Below, in pieces: positions 39,042-47,494 of a DNA stretch of 64,000 bases; the first letter of the stretch is position 1, and each line of letters starts with the position of its first letter. The position numbers were made by a program, and so were the translations under genes. The notes beneath the pieces are model-generated. The model saw only the letters and a program-made list of their open reading frames with translations, made no database searches and had not been told where the DNA came from. The DNA lies in assembly GCA_021372865.1 (NCBI GenBank), contig JAJFTO010000001.1:61861-125860 (forward strand), in the 5' to 3' direction. This stretch comes from Porphyromonadaceae bacterium. GTDB taxonomy: Bacteria > Bacteroidota > Bacteroidia > Bacteroidales > Dysgonomonadaceae.

Positions 39042-39644
39042 TCAGCAGTTACACCCCGATCCGCAACCTCCGCCGGCAGAGCCGCAGCCGCAGGCATCTT
39101 CACCTTCGTTGCCTCCACCACAGGAATCGCAACCTCCCGAGCCGCAACTGCAGCCTCCGCCGCTGAACAGTGCGGCGATCTCTTCAGCCGTGGCCTCGCG
39201 CACTTCCATCACCTTACCCGCAAAATGCATCGTCTCACCCGCCAGCGGATGATTAAAATCCATGGTGACCTGCTCTTCTCCAATGGAGACAACAGAACCC
39301 ATCAGTCGGTTTCCAGATGAATCCATCATTGGCAATGTGTTTCCTTCAAAAAGCATCTCTTCGTCGACTTTACCATCAATTTCAAAAATATTCTTCGGGA
39401 GTTCAATGATCTTGCTTTCGTCATAATCTCCGTAAGCCTCTTCAGGCGTCAGGTGAAACGAAAATGAATCACCCTCTGCAAGGCCGTCGATCTGTTTTTC
39501 AAATGCTTCCAGCATGGAGTTGGTGCCATAGATAAATGCCAGTGGCTTTTCAGCTGTGGCCTGTTCCATTAATTCACGTTCTTCGCCCTCACCCACATTT
39601 AAATCATACGTCAGTGCGACATATTTGTTGTCTGATATTTTCAT
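39042..39644 (-). CDS. SlyD-like FKBP peptidyl-prolyl isomerase with Cys-rich tail
   Basis: A 200-aa protein with an FKBP-type isomerase domain split by an insert-in-flap (about residues 1-150; [20 protein letters not shown] and ITLE-like core, plus YGDYDESKI). The last 40 residues are a Gly/Cys tail with nine cysteines ([11 protein letters not shown] and [12 protein letters not shown], ending CNC). Enterobacterial SlyD carries a His/Cys-rich tail that binds nickel and other metals; here the ligands are cysteines without histidine. A role in metal handling is inference. It is directly upstream of aroC. Confidence 0.88.
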   Translation of the reverse strand: MKISDNKYVALTYDLNVGEGEERELMEQATAEKPLAFIYGTNSMLEAFEKQIDGLAEGDSFSFHLTPEEAYGDYDESKIIELPKNIFEIDGKVDEEMLFEGNTLPMMDSSGNRLMGSVVSIGEEQVTMDFNHPLAGETMHFAGKVMEVREATAEEIAALFSGGGCSCGSGGCDSCGGGNEGEDACGCGSAGGGCGSGCNC

Positions 39645-39710
39645 CCTTTTTTTTCTGTTTTATAACTATTATTGATCTATCTTTTTGAAACAATATTTAT
39701 GGAACGATGT

Positions 39711-40883
39711 TTATTCCTCCACGGCTTTTTTTAGATTATTTAGCGCTTTCTCCAGCACCGATCGTCTGGTTCCCACGTTGAGCCGCATAAAACCTTCACC
39801 GCCCTCACCAAACATGGTACCATCGTTCAGTGCCAGGTGTGCCTTCTTCACAAAGAGATTCACCAGTTCAGGCTGGGAAAGATGCAATGCGCGACAATCG
39901 AGCCATAGCAGGAAGGAAGCTTCCGGCAGGATGGTCTTTATCTGTGGAATCTGCTCCTTCAGGTATTTATCTACAAAATCCACATTGCCCTGCACGTACT
40001 CATTCATCTGGTCGAGCCACTCTTCTCCTTCCTCGTAGGCTGCCGTCGTGGCGGTATACGCAAAGAGGGTTCCCTGAGAAAGCTCGCGTGGCTCCAGATA
40101 ACCCAGGTATCGCTCCCTTATTTTTTTGTTGGATATGACCGCGAACGAACTGACGATGCCGGCAATGTTGAACGACTTGCTGGGCGCCATCAGGGTCAGA
40201 CTTATCTCTTCGGCTTTTTCTGATACAGTGGCGAAGGGGACATGGGTGAAACCCGGCAACGCCATATCGGCATGAATCTCATCTGAGAGGACCATCACTC
40301 CATGATCGTAACAGATTTCAGCCAGCTCATGCAGCTCGGTGCTGCTCCATACCCTTCCTCCCGGATTGTGGGGGTTAGATAAGATGAACATCTTGCATGT
40401 ATGTTTGGAGAGGATGTCACGAAGTCCGTCAAAATCCATCCGATACTGTCCGTCCTTCAGGATCAGGGGATTGTTGATCACATTCCGCTCCAAAGCAGTG
40501 GGTACCAAACGAAACGGATGATATACCGGGGGTTGTATGATGATGTTGTCTCCCATCTCAGTAAAGACATCCAAGGCAAAGGCGATTCCCTTTACCACAC
40601 CGGGGACAAAGCAGATATGTTCCTTCGATACCTCCCAATTATGACGCTTTTTTAGCCATCTGACAATGGAGCTGAAATAGTTTTCAGGGGGAACCGTATA
40701 TCCGAATATGCCATGCTCCACTCTTTTTTGCAACGCTTCTATAACGGCAGGGGGCGACTTGAAATCGGTGTCGGCCACCCACAGGGGTATCAGGTCCGGA
40801 TCGCCGAACAGCGTTTTCAGTTTTTCCTGTTTTACACTGTCGGTATGGGATCGGTCGATTTTTTCGTCGAAATTGTACTTCAT
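39711..40883 (-). CDS. MalY/PatB-family PLP-dependent C-S lyase
   Basis: A 390-aa fold-type I PLP enzyme. It has VADTDFKSPPAV near residue 40, FGYTVPPENYF, SNPHNPGGRVW (169-179), SDEIHADM (Asp201), and the PLP-binding Lys236 in MAPSKSFNIAG. This is the MalY/PatB subgroup, where many members cleave cystathionine or S-substituted cysteine; aminotransferase activity is less likely. The ovothiol partner OvoB belongs to the PLP beta-lyases, but this gene is 27 kb from ovoA, so any such role is conjecture. Confidence 0.9.
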   Translation of the reverse strand: MKYNFDEKIDRSHTDSVKQEKLKTLFGDPDLIPLWVADTDFKSPPAVIEALQKRVEHGIFGYTVPPENYFSSIVRWLKKRHNWEVSKEHICFVPGVVKGIAFALDVFTEMGDNIIIQPPVYHPFRLVPTALERNVINNPLILKDGQYRMDFDGLRDILSKHTCKMFILSNPHNPGGRVWSSTELHELAEICYDHGVMVLSDEIHADMALPGFTHVPFATVSEKAEEISLTLMAPSKSFNIAGIVSSFAVISNKKIRERYLGYLEPRELSQGTLFAYTATTAAYEEGEEWLDQMNEYVQGNVDFVDKYLKEQIPQIKTILPEASFLLWLDCRALHLSQPELVNLFVKKAHLALNDGTMFGEGGEGFMRLNVGTRRSVLEKALNNLKKAVEE

Positions 40884-40898
40884 ATAATCAGAAAAAAA

Positions 40899-41741
40899 TC
40901 AATAATAGCTGCTACGGAGCCCCTCCCTCTTACCTGCACTTCTACCTCCGAAATTCAGAGACTCAAATGCCAACCCCAGCATAAACTGATGAGTGACAAT
41001 TTTTGTGGTAAGTTCATTTACATGGGTCTGGTAATAATCTCCCAGATAGCCTGCCCGGAATGTGATCTTCTGCAGCGGTACATCTACCGTGAAATAGTTT
41101 CGCAGGGAGAGCTGATTGTGAAATGAGCCCAGGTGAACCGTTCCCTTGTCGTTCCCCAGCGTAAATATTTCATAATAGGAATGTCCGTATTCCGGCGAGA
41201 AAAACATACCCACAAACGGAGAGGAGAGTTGCCAGCGAAATGTTGCCCAGGGAAAGCTGTAAAGTGCCATTGCCGAGAGATTGAGGTTGGTGGATACTTT
41301 CAGTGATCCGGGATTGTTGGAGTTGCGCACATTGTAGATACCACCCAGAGATGCATCCCATCCGCCACCACCCAGCAGTTTAAAACGGGATATTTGCACC
41401 AGTGGGTAAAAACCGGTCAGGGCGTAGCTGATGTCGCCATAATATTCCTTCGCCGATGCAGTGGGATTTTCGGTGATGCCTACCTGTATCTGAAACTGCT
41501 GCTGCAGCAACAGCTTGCCCGATAAATGTGGCGATCGTTTCAACCGGTCGTGCAGCAGGGTCATGCTGATGCCGTTGTAAGTGAGCGGCGACAGATAACT
41601 ATCTGACAAATAGACCTTTCCAACACCGAACAGGGTGGAATGATTCACCGTGCTCACCGGTCCCGATGGGGAACGATCCTGTGAAAACAAACCGCAGAAA
41701 AAACTGATCCATAGAATTATCAATGTTGTTGCTTGTTTCAT
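40899..41741 (-). CDS. DUF3316-type exported beta-barrel-like protein
   Basis: A 280-aa protein with a signal peptide (residues 1-20) and alternating polar/hydrophobic strands ending in the aromatic-rich C-terminus. It fits DUF3316, a Bacteroidetes outer-membrane family of unknown function (HSTLFGVGKVYLSDSYLSPL, then GGGWDASLGGIYNVRNSNN). A transport or structural role is possible but not shown. It lies between parC and the PatB-type lyase, 15 bases from each. Confidence 0.78.
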   Translation of the reverse strand: MKQATTLIILWISFFCGLFSQDRSPSGPVSTVNHSTLFGVGKVYLSDSYLSPLTYNGISMTLLHDRLKRSPHLSGKLLLQQQFQIQVGITENPTASAKEYYGDISYALTGFYPLVQISRFKLLGGGGWDASLGGIYNVRNSNNPGSLKVSTNLNLSAMALYSFPWATFRWQLSSPFVGMFFSPEYGHSYYEIFTLGNDKGTVHLGSFHNQLSLRNYFTVDVPLQKITFRAGYLGDYYQTHVNELTTKIVTHQFMLGLAFESLNFGGRSAGKREGLRSSYY

Positions 41742-41756
41742 GCGATTGTTTTTCTG

Positions 41757-44456
41757 TTAATCGAATAATTTCATCTGGCCCGTTATTTCGTCCCGCAAAT
41801 CAGCATCTGAGATTGTACTATCCCCATTTTCCTCATCAATTTCCACTTTCATTGTCTCCTGTGGCTCCGGTTCAGGCTCAGGAAATCGGACAGGTTCAAG
41901 CTCCTCCACTGTTTTCACCTCGAAGTTCGATATCCGTTTGCCTTTAGCTTTGTAGCTTTTCACACCGATAAATTCATCCACATCAATCTCCATCGGTTCG
42001 CGGAAATCATCATTCCCGCCAAAGATAACCTTTACCCGCGGATAAACCACATCGGTAAGCAATAATAAACGAGAATTGGGATTATCACCCAGGAAATTCA
42101 AAGGTTTCTCGGATGCTTCCAGGGTGAACCGTTTCAAATAAGCATATCCCTGATCGGCATCGAACAATGCCGCGGACCATATTTTGCTTTCTTCAAATTT
42201 TTCTATCTGGTGGATGTCGGCAGGAAAATGGTTGGTCAGGTCGAAATTGCAAATGCGATAATCTCCTCCCCGCGTGGTGACCAGAATCATGTCATCACCC
42301 TGAAATTCGCCCAGGTACTTTCCACCACCCTCATAGTTGAGTCGGAGTACATCGGGATCGAACCACACTTTGCGTCCACCCAGTGTGGAAAGTCCCTTGT
42401 GTTTTAACTGAATGCGATGGACATCCGCTTTGGTAAGAATGTTACCCATGGCACTGCGTCCCTTGATGTCTATTTCACTGAAATCTTTTTCAAACTGCAG
42501 GATGCGCAAGCGTGGCTTGGGCTTCAGGATTACCTTAATGCTTTCGGCTTCGCCATTGGGATTGGCACTGAAATAAGCAATGCGCGAACCCGGTTTTCCT
42601 TTGGTCAGGTCATATTCTTTGTCGCGTGTAACTCCGGTGACCGGAAAACGTTTGATGTAATGTGCACCTGTCTTTCCATCGCGATATACCACATTGTAAA
42701 TGGTCCGCTTGTCGTTCTTTTTGAAGACACTGGCGTAAAGTATTCCTTTTCCAACGAACATTTTTTCGCTGACTTTCACTACTTTATACTTTCCATCTTT
42801 AAAGAAGACAATGATGTCGTCGATATCGGAACAATTGCAAACAAATTCATCTTTTTTCATACCGGTACCAATGAAACCTTCCTCCCTGTTCACGTAAAGT
42901 TTCTCATTGGCTTCGGCAACCTTTACCGCTTCAATGTTCTCAAAACTGCGTATTTCCGTTTTTCTTGGATAATTCTTTCCGTAACGGTCTTTCAACATAA
43001 GATACCAGGAGATGGTATAGTCCACAAGGTTATTGAGGTGGCGAGTGATTTCGTCAATTTCCTCCAATAACCTTGCAATAAGTTCGTTGGCCTTGTCGGA
43101 GTTGAATTTGAGAATACGCGCCATTTTGATCTCCATCAACCGGATCAGGTCGTCGCGGGTGATTTCCCTGATAAAGCCGGATTTAAATGGCTCCAGCCGA
43201 CTGTCGATGTGAGCCAGGGCAATATCCATGTTAACGGCATTTTCAAATTCTTTGTCCTTGTATATTCTCTCTTCAATAAAGATTTTTTCGAGTGAAGCAA
43301 ACAAGAGAGCTTCCTGCTTTTCGGTACGCTCAATTTCCAGTTCCAGTCGCAAGCTTTCTTTTGTGTTGTCGACAGATACCCGCAGCACATCGCTCACGGT
43401 GAGGAAATGCGGCTTGCTGTCGTCTATGACACAGCAGTTGGGAGAGATACTGATTTCACAGTCGGTAAAGGCATAGAGGGCATCAATGGTCTTGTCGGAC
43501 GACACACCTGGTGCAAGCTGCACCTGGATCTCCACGTTCTGCGCTGTGATATCGTCTACTTTTTTAATTTTTATTTTTCCTTTGTCATTTGCTTTCAGGA
43601 TGGAATCTACCACACTGGCCGTCGTTCTTCCGTAAGGAACATCTTTAATGACAAGGGTTTTATTATCCAGTTTTGTGATGGTGGAACGTACTTTCACCGA
43701 GCCACCGCGTTCTCCGTCGTTGTATTTTTCGACATCAACATAACCACCCGTCTGAAAGTCGGGATAAAGTCTGAACGGTTTGCCTTCAAGGTAAGTGATG
43801 GCAGCATCGCACAATTCGTTGAAGTTATGGGGTAAAATTTTGGAAGAGAGCCCCACAGCAATCCCTTCCGCTCCCTGTGCCAGCAGCAACGGGAACTTGG
43901 CTGGAAGAGTCACCGGCTCCTTGTTTCTACCGTCGTATGAAGCTTTCCATTCGGTAGTTTTGGCATTAAAAAGCACCTCAAGTGCAAATTTAGTCAGCCT
44001 GGCCTCGATATAGCGGGGAGCCGCTGCCCCGTCGCCGGTCAGGATGTTCCCCCAGTTACCCTGTGTATCAATCAGCAGATCCTTTTGTCCAAGCTGTACC
44101 AGTGCATCGCCAATGGAAGCATCCCCGTGCGGATGATACTGCATGGTATTTCCGATGATGTTGGCCACCTTGTTGAAGCGTCCGTCATCTATTCGCTTCA
44201 TTGCATGGAGGATGCGACGTTGAACCGGTTTCAATCCGTCGGAGATATGGGGTACGGCACGTTCCAGAATTACGTAGGAAGCATAATCCAGAAACCAGTT
44301 CTGATACATTTTGGAAAGATTGAGCGCACTGTCTTCGCTCAGCTTCACGGGTATTTTTGGATTCACAACAGACTTGTGCAACAAATCGGTTTCCTCCACT
44401 TCGCCCATTTCCTCTTTTTCCGTTATTTCGTCTTCGTTAATTTGATCTGCTGACAT
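41757..44456 (-). CDS. parC: DNA topoisomerase IV subunit A
   Basis: Breakage-reunion subunit of topoisomerase IV, which decatenates daughter chromosomes. The 899-aa protein has the catalytic Tyr149 in AAPRYIEARL, and the quinolone-determining loop HPHGDASIGDAL with wild-type Ser114. The C-terminal half is the beta-pinwheel domain. It has an acidic C-terminus (SDADLRDEI). I use the ATG at 44456 (MSADQINED); the frame reaches a GTG at 44474. It could be confused with GyrA, but the lack of a GyrA box and the length favour ParC. Confidence 0.93.
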   Translation of the reverse strand: MSADQINEDEITEKEEMGEVEETDLLHKSVVNPKIPVKLSEDSALNLSKMYQNWFLDYASYVILERAVPHISDGLKPVQRRILHAMKRIDDGRFNKVANIIGNTMQYHPHGDASIGDALVQLGQKDLLIDTQGNWGNILTGDGAAAPRYIEARLTKFALEVLFNAKTTEWKASYDGRNKEPVTLPAKFPLLLAQGAEGIAVGLSSKILPHNFNELCDAAITYLEGKPFRLYPDFQTGGYVDVEKYNDGERGGSVKVRSTITKLDNKTLVIKDVPYGRTTASVVDSILKANDKGKIKIKKVDDITAQNVEIQVQLAPGVSSDKTIDALYAFTDCEISISPNCCVIDDSKPHFLTVSDVLRVSVDNTKESLRLELEIERTEKQEALLFASLEKIFIEERIYKDKEFENAVNMDIALAHIDSRLEPFKSGFIREITRDDLIRLMEIKMARILKFNSDKANELIARLLEEIDEITRHLNNLVDYTISWYLMLKDRYGKNYPRKTEIRSFENIEAVKVAEANEKLYVNREEGFIGTGMKKDEFVCNCSDIDDIIVFFKDGKYKVVKVSEKMFVGKGILYASVFKKNDKRTIYNVVYRDGKTGAHYIKRFPVTGVTRDKEYDLTKGKPGSRIAYFSANPNGEAESIKVILKPKPRLRILQFEKDFSEIDIKGRSAMGNILTKADVHRIQLKHKGLSTLGGRKVWFDPDVLRLNYEGGGKYLGEFQGDDMILVTTRGGDYRICNFDLTNHFPADIHQIEKFEESKIWSAALFDADQGYAYLKRFTLEASEKPLNFLGDNPNSRLLLLTDVVYPRVKVIFGGNDDFREPMEIDVDEFIGVKSYKAKGKRISNFEVKTVEELEPVRFPEPEPEPQETMKVEIDEENGDSTISDADLRDEITGQMKLFD

Positions 44457-44552
44457 ACACCAGTTACTGTACACATGATAGGTAGACGGCTCTGAAAACC
44501 GAAGGTTGCTTGATTCCTGTCATGGAAGTTTATGTTTTATAAAAAAATCGTT

Positions 44553-44583
44553 CAAAGATAGGGAATTTGGGGGTTAATTCAAA
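44553..44583 (-). promoter_or_regulatory. promoter of parC
   Basis: Minus-strand TTTG (44583-44580), a 19-bp spacer and TATCTTTG (44560-44553) form a full Bacteroidetes promoter. The untranslated leader would be about 90 bases. Positions 44584-44703 hold no gene. Confidence 0.7.
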
Positions 44584-44703
44584 AAGATTTTTCCCTGGCG
44601 GCCGCAGGCAGAATGATCACGCAATGATGTGGAGGAATACTACAAAATTTACACAGATGAAAGAAGTGCCCATTAAAACTGGAAAAACATGTCGAAATTA
44701 AAC

Positions 44704-44711
44704 TACTTTTG
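44704..44711 (+). promoter_or_regulatory. -7 box of the M48 peptidase gene
   Basis: TACTTTTG matches TAnnTTTG, 47 bases upstream of the start codon. No TTTG at -33 is seen. It is divergent from the parC promoter. Confidence 0.5.
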
Positions 44712-44758
44712 CAGAAAACTGTTCTAAAGTAGTAAAGATATTATAATCAAAAAAAACT

Positions 44759-45673
44759 ATGAAACGAGAAAATTCAACCCAAACGGTTAAAATGCCGTTG
44801 TTGTTGCTCCTGACGGCCGTATTAGCTACTTCGTGCGGGAGTGTTCCCTTTACTGGAAGAAGGCAATTACAGCTGGTTTCCAACCAGGAGGTCATCGCAT
44901 TGAGCTTACAACAGTATCAGGATTTTATGCGTACAGCTCCTCTGGAAAAAGGAACTGCCAATGCCCAGATGGTCAATCGCGTCGGCAGTCGCATTGCAAA
45001 AGCAGTGGAAACTTTTTATACCAACAACGGCTATGCATCGGAGTTAGAAAATTTCACATGGGAGTTCAATCTGGTGAAGGAAAACAGCGTGAATGCATTC
45101 GCAATGCCGGGAGGAAAGGTAGTTATTTATTCCGGATTGCTTCCGGTCACCCAGACCGAAGAAGCATTGGCTGTGGTGGCAGGTCATGAGATTGCTCATG
45201 TGATAGCCCAGCATGCCAGTGAAAGGATGAGTCAGCAGCTGGCGTTACAATATGGCGGGGCCATTGCCGGGGGCTTACTGGGTAATTCCCAGGTTGCACA
45301 GCAGTTGGGACAGACCGTTTTTGGCCTGGGTGCCCAATATGGCGTGATGATGCCTTATGCACGCAAGCAGGAATATGAAGCCGATGAGATTGGTTTAATT
45401 GTGATGGCAATGGCCGGGTACAACCCGCAGGTTGCCGTGCCCTTCTGGACGAGGATGGCTCAGAGCGCAGGCGGTGCACAGGTGCCCGAATTTCTCAGCA
45501 CCCACCCCACAGACAGCAAGCGCATTGCCAACATAGAAAAGATAATGCCCAACGTGATGCAGTATTACAAAGGTTCTGGCGTACAGAATCAAACAACAGC
45601 GCCTGTTCAGACGAAAACAATCGTTCCTGCAGAGACAGAGAAGGCCAAAACATCGAAAGAATGGTCTTTCTGA
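44759..45673 (+). CDS. M48-family metalloprotease lipoprotein
   Basis: A 304-aa zinc protease of the M48B (BepA/Oma1-like) type, exported as a lipoprotein: lipobox LATS with Cys26. The catalytic HEIAH is at residues 143-147 (VVAGHEIAHVIAQH), and the third ligand Glu is in RKQEYEADEIGL. It is likely an outer-membrane quality-control protease. Length is typical. It ends before a bidirectional terminator facing the bamD unit. Confidence 0.93.
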   Translation: MKRENSTQTVKMPLLLLLTAVLATSCGSVPFTGRRQLQLVSNQEVIALSLQQYQDFMRTAPLEKGTANAQMVNRVGSRIAKAVETFYTNNGYASELENFTWEFNLVKENSVNAFAMPGGKVVIYSGLLPVTQTEEALAVVAGHEIAHVIAQHASERMSQQLALQYGGAIAGGLLGNSQVAQQLGQTVFGLGAQYGVMMPYARKQEYEADEIGLIVMAMAGYNPQVAVPFWTRMAQSAGGAQVPEFLSTHPTDSKRIANIEKIMPNVMQYYKGSGVQNQTTAPVQTKTIVPAETEKAKTSKEWSF

Positions 45674-45715
45674 TCCGCCATCTCGACAACTGTTTCACAG
45701 ATTGTTAGCACAAAA

Positions 45716-45755
45716 TAAAGAGCGGTGTTTCTTTTCGGAAAGCACCGCTCTTTTG
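45716..45755. terminator. bidirectional terminator between M48 gene and DUF4293 gene
   Basis: AAGAGCGGTG pairs with CACCGCTCTT across a 12-to-15-base loop, with A-run on the left and TTTT on the right. It separates convergent genes and fits both directions. Confidence 0.85.
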
Positions 45756-45773
45756 TATACTATACTTTATATT

Positions 45774-46229
45774 CTATTTCCGCAATCGGTTCAATGATCT
45801 GATCAGCGCCTCATCGGCACCTATGTTCCGGATGGCAAGAATCGTCAGTATAAGCGCAATCACAGGCATAATAATGCCCACGCCCACTTTCTGAAATCCA
45901 AGTGATTCAACCGGAAACAGTTTGTAAAGGATGAAACCAAAGTAGAGATAAAAACCGATCATCAGCAAGATATTGAATACAGAGAGTCGGATCTGCAGCA
46001 TTCTTTGTTTATAAAGGAAAACCGTGATCAGTGACAAAATCGAACTCACCATGCCCAGTACAAACAAACCCCAGGTAGAATCGTTGAGGGTTTTGTTGAT
46101 GTAGACACCCATTGCTTCAAATATCACTTTATCGCCATTGTACATAAAAAAAGCCAGCGGCGTGGCCGATGCCACAAGCATGGCTGCAGCTGCCAGCAGC
46201 AGGAAAAGTGATTGAATCCGTTGCAACAT
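45774..46229 (-). CDS. DUF4293 four-helix membrane protein
   Basis: A 151-aa protein with four membrane helices (about residues 5-25, 50-70, 80-100 and 112-135), starting MLQRIQSLFLLL, the usual DUF4293 opening. Function unknown. It always follows bamD and rpoZ in Bacteroidetes, and here it is 4 bases from rpoZ, so all three form one unit. Confidence 0.88.
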   Translation of the reverse strand: MLQRIQSLFLLLAAAAMLVASATPLAFFMYNGDKVIFEAMGVYINKTLNDSTWGLFVLGMVSSILSLITVFLYKQRMLQIRLSVFNILLMIGFYLYFGFILYKLFPVESLGFQKVGVGIIMPVIALILTILAIRNIGADEALIRSLNRLRK

Positions 46230-46233
46230 AACC

Positions 46234-46566
46234 TTAAAAAAGTTCTTTCTCCTTCGCAGGATTGCGATAATAGATCTCTCCTAATTTCCACTCTTCAACA
46301 GCAAGAAGGGATGGTTTTGGAAGTTTCTCATAGAAACGGGATATCTCAATCTGTTCGTGATTTTCAAAAACCTCTTCGAGATTATCACTGTATGAGGCAA
46401 ACTCCTGCAGTTTGGTGTCAAGATCCTGCTTCATTTCTACTGAGATCTGGTTGGCACGCTTGCTAATTATCCGAACCATTTCATATACATTTCCCACGGG
46501 TTCGGACAATTTCATTACATTCTGCGTTTCCGTGTTGGAGCTGACGGCAATTTTTCTATAATCCAT
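46234..46566 (-). CDS. rpoZ: RNA polymerase omega-like subunit (Rpb6 family)
   Basis: A 110-aa protein of the Bacteroidetes omega/Rpb6 family, which stabilises the beta-prime subunit. The helix with VYEMVRIISKRANQISVEMK carries the conserved basic pattern of the omega family. It lies between bamD (30 bases) and the DUF4293 gene (4 bases), the usual place in Bacteroidetes. Confidence 0.88.
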   Translation of the reverse strand: MDYRKIAVSSNTETQNVMKLSEPVGNVYEMVRIISKRANQISVEMKQDLDTKLQEFASYSDNLEEVFENHEQIEISRFYEKLPKPSLLAVEEWKLGEIYYRNPAKEKELF

Positions 46567-46596
46567 TTGTACTATATATCAATTATTTTCAGTTAT

Positions 46597-47412
46597 TCAG
46601 GTGGTGGGAAGCACATCAATCTTTTTCTGTGCCTCCTTATAATATTCATTTGCTTCAGCCTTGTACTTCCCTTCCGGAAAGCTGTTGGTGTAATTGAAAT
46701 ATTCATCCACCACCATACGATAGCGTTCCGGCTGTGTGAGCAAAGTACTGCGTTGTGCGTACTCATAACGGGCTCTGAGAATGGTAATCTGGTAATCTTC
46801 GAGATACTTGGAATAGGGATAGCTTTTAATAGCCTCACGTGCTGTGATCACTGCCGATTCGTAATTATTGCCCATGTAATTACCCAGATTCAGATAAAGT
46901 TGAGCAGAGAGCAGTTCCTTGTGAGCCAGTTTTTCCTGTAATTCGAACATATAATTTTTGGCCTGCTCCCCTCTTTCTGTCTGTGGATATCGTTCAATAT
47001 ACTTTTGAAACTCCGCAATGGCCTTATAGGTTTTGCTTTGTTCCAGTCGTGCATCAGGAGAATCCAGGTACAAACCATAAGCAGAGTAAAACAATGCCGG
47101 CTCGGCATATACACCCTTGGGATAGGTATTGTAATAGGTGGTGAACACCTCAGTTGCAGAATAATAATCTTTTGAATTGTAATGGCTCTGGGCCAGTAAG
47201 TACAACGATTCCTCGGCCTGAGCAGTTCCCTTCATGAAAGTAACCAGTTCTTCAAGGAGTGTGATGGACCGATTGTACTTTCCCTCTTCAAAATATTTTT
47301 TCGCATAAGTGTATTTCAGGTCCCTGTCGGTACTTTTTAATATTTTGTTGTACTCGCTACAGGAAACCAACACCGCTGCAAGCAGCAAAAAAATGACAGG
47401 TTTTATTCTCAT
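46597..47412 (-). CDS. bamD: outer membrane assembly lipoprotein BamD
   Basis: Essential component of the outer-membrane protein insertion complex. The 271-aa protein is a lipoprotein (lipobox ending VLVS, Cys18) made of about five TPR-like helical repeats, with FEEGKYNRSITLLEELV and YYSATEVFTTYYNTYPKG early on. It heads the bamD-rpoZ-DUF4293 unit. Confidence 0.94.
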   Translation of the reverse strand: MRIKPVIFLLLAAVLVSCSEYNKILKSTDRDLKYTYAKKYFEEGKYNRSITLLEELVTFMKGTAQAEESLYLLAQSHYNSKDYYSATEVFTTYYNTYPKGVYAEPALFYSAYGLYLDSPDARLEQSKTYKAIAEFQKYIERYPQTERGEQAKNYMFELQEKLAHKELLSAQLYLNLGNYMGNNYESAVITAREAIKSYPYSKYLEDYQITILRARYEYAQRSTLLTQPERYRMVVDEYFNYTNSFPEGKYKAEANEYYKEAQKKIDVLPTT

Positions 47413-47438
47413 TTCGTTACAAGTCGGTTTTTAGTGCG

Positions 47439-47446
47439 CAAAGTTA
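47439..47446 (-). promoter_or_regulatory. -7 box of the bamD unit
   Basis: Minus-strand TAACTTTG matches TAnnTTTG, 26 bases upstream of the bamD start. No -33 TTTG is seen. Confidence 0.55.
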
Positions 47447-47494
47447 CAGAATCTTTCTCATTTTGAGATAAAGGATCAATCTTTTTATTCAATT

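Noticed and set aside
42417..43070. 217-codon frame on the plus strand
   Set aside because: It lies antisense inside parC, with the composition expected of a shadow frame and no family match.
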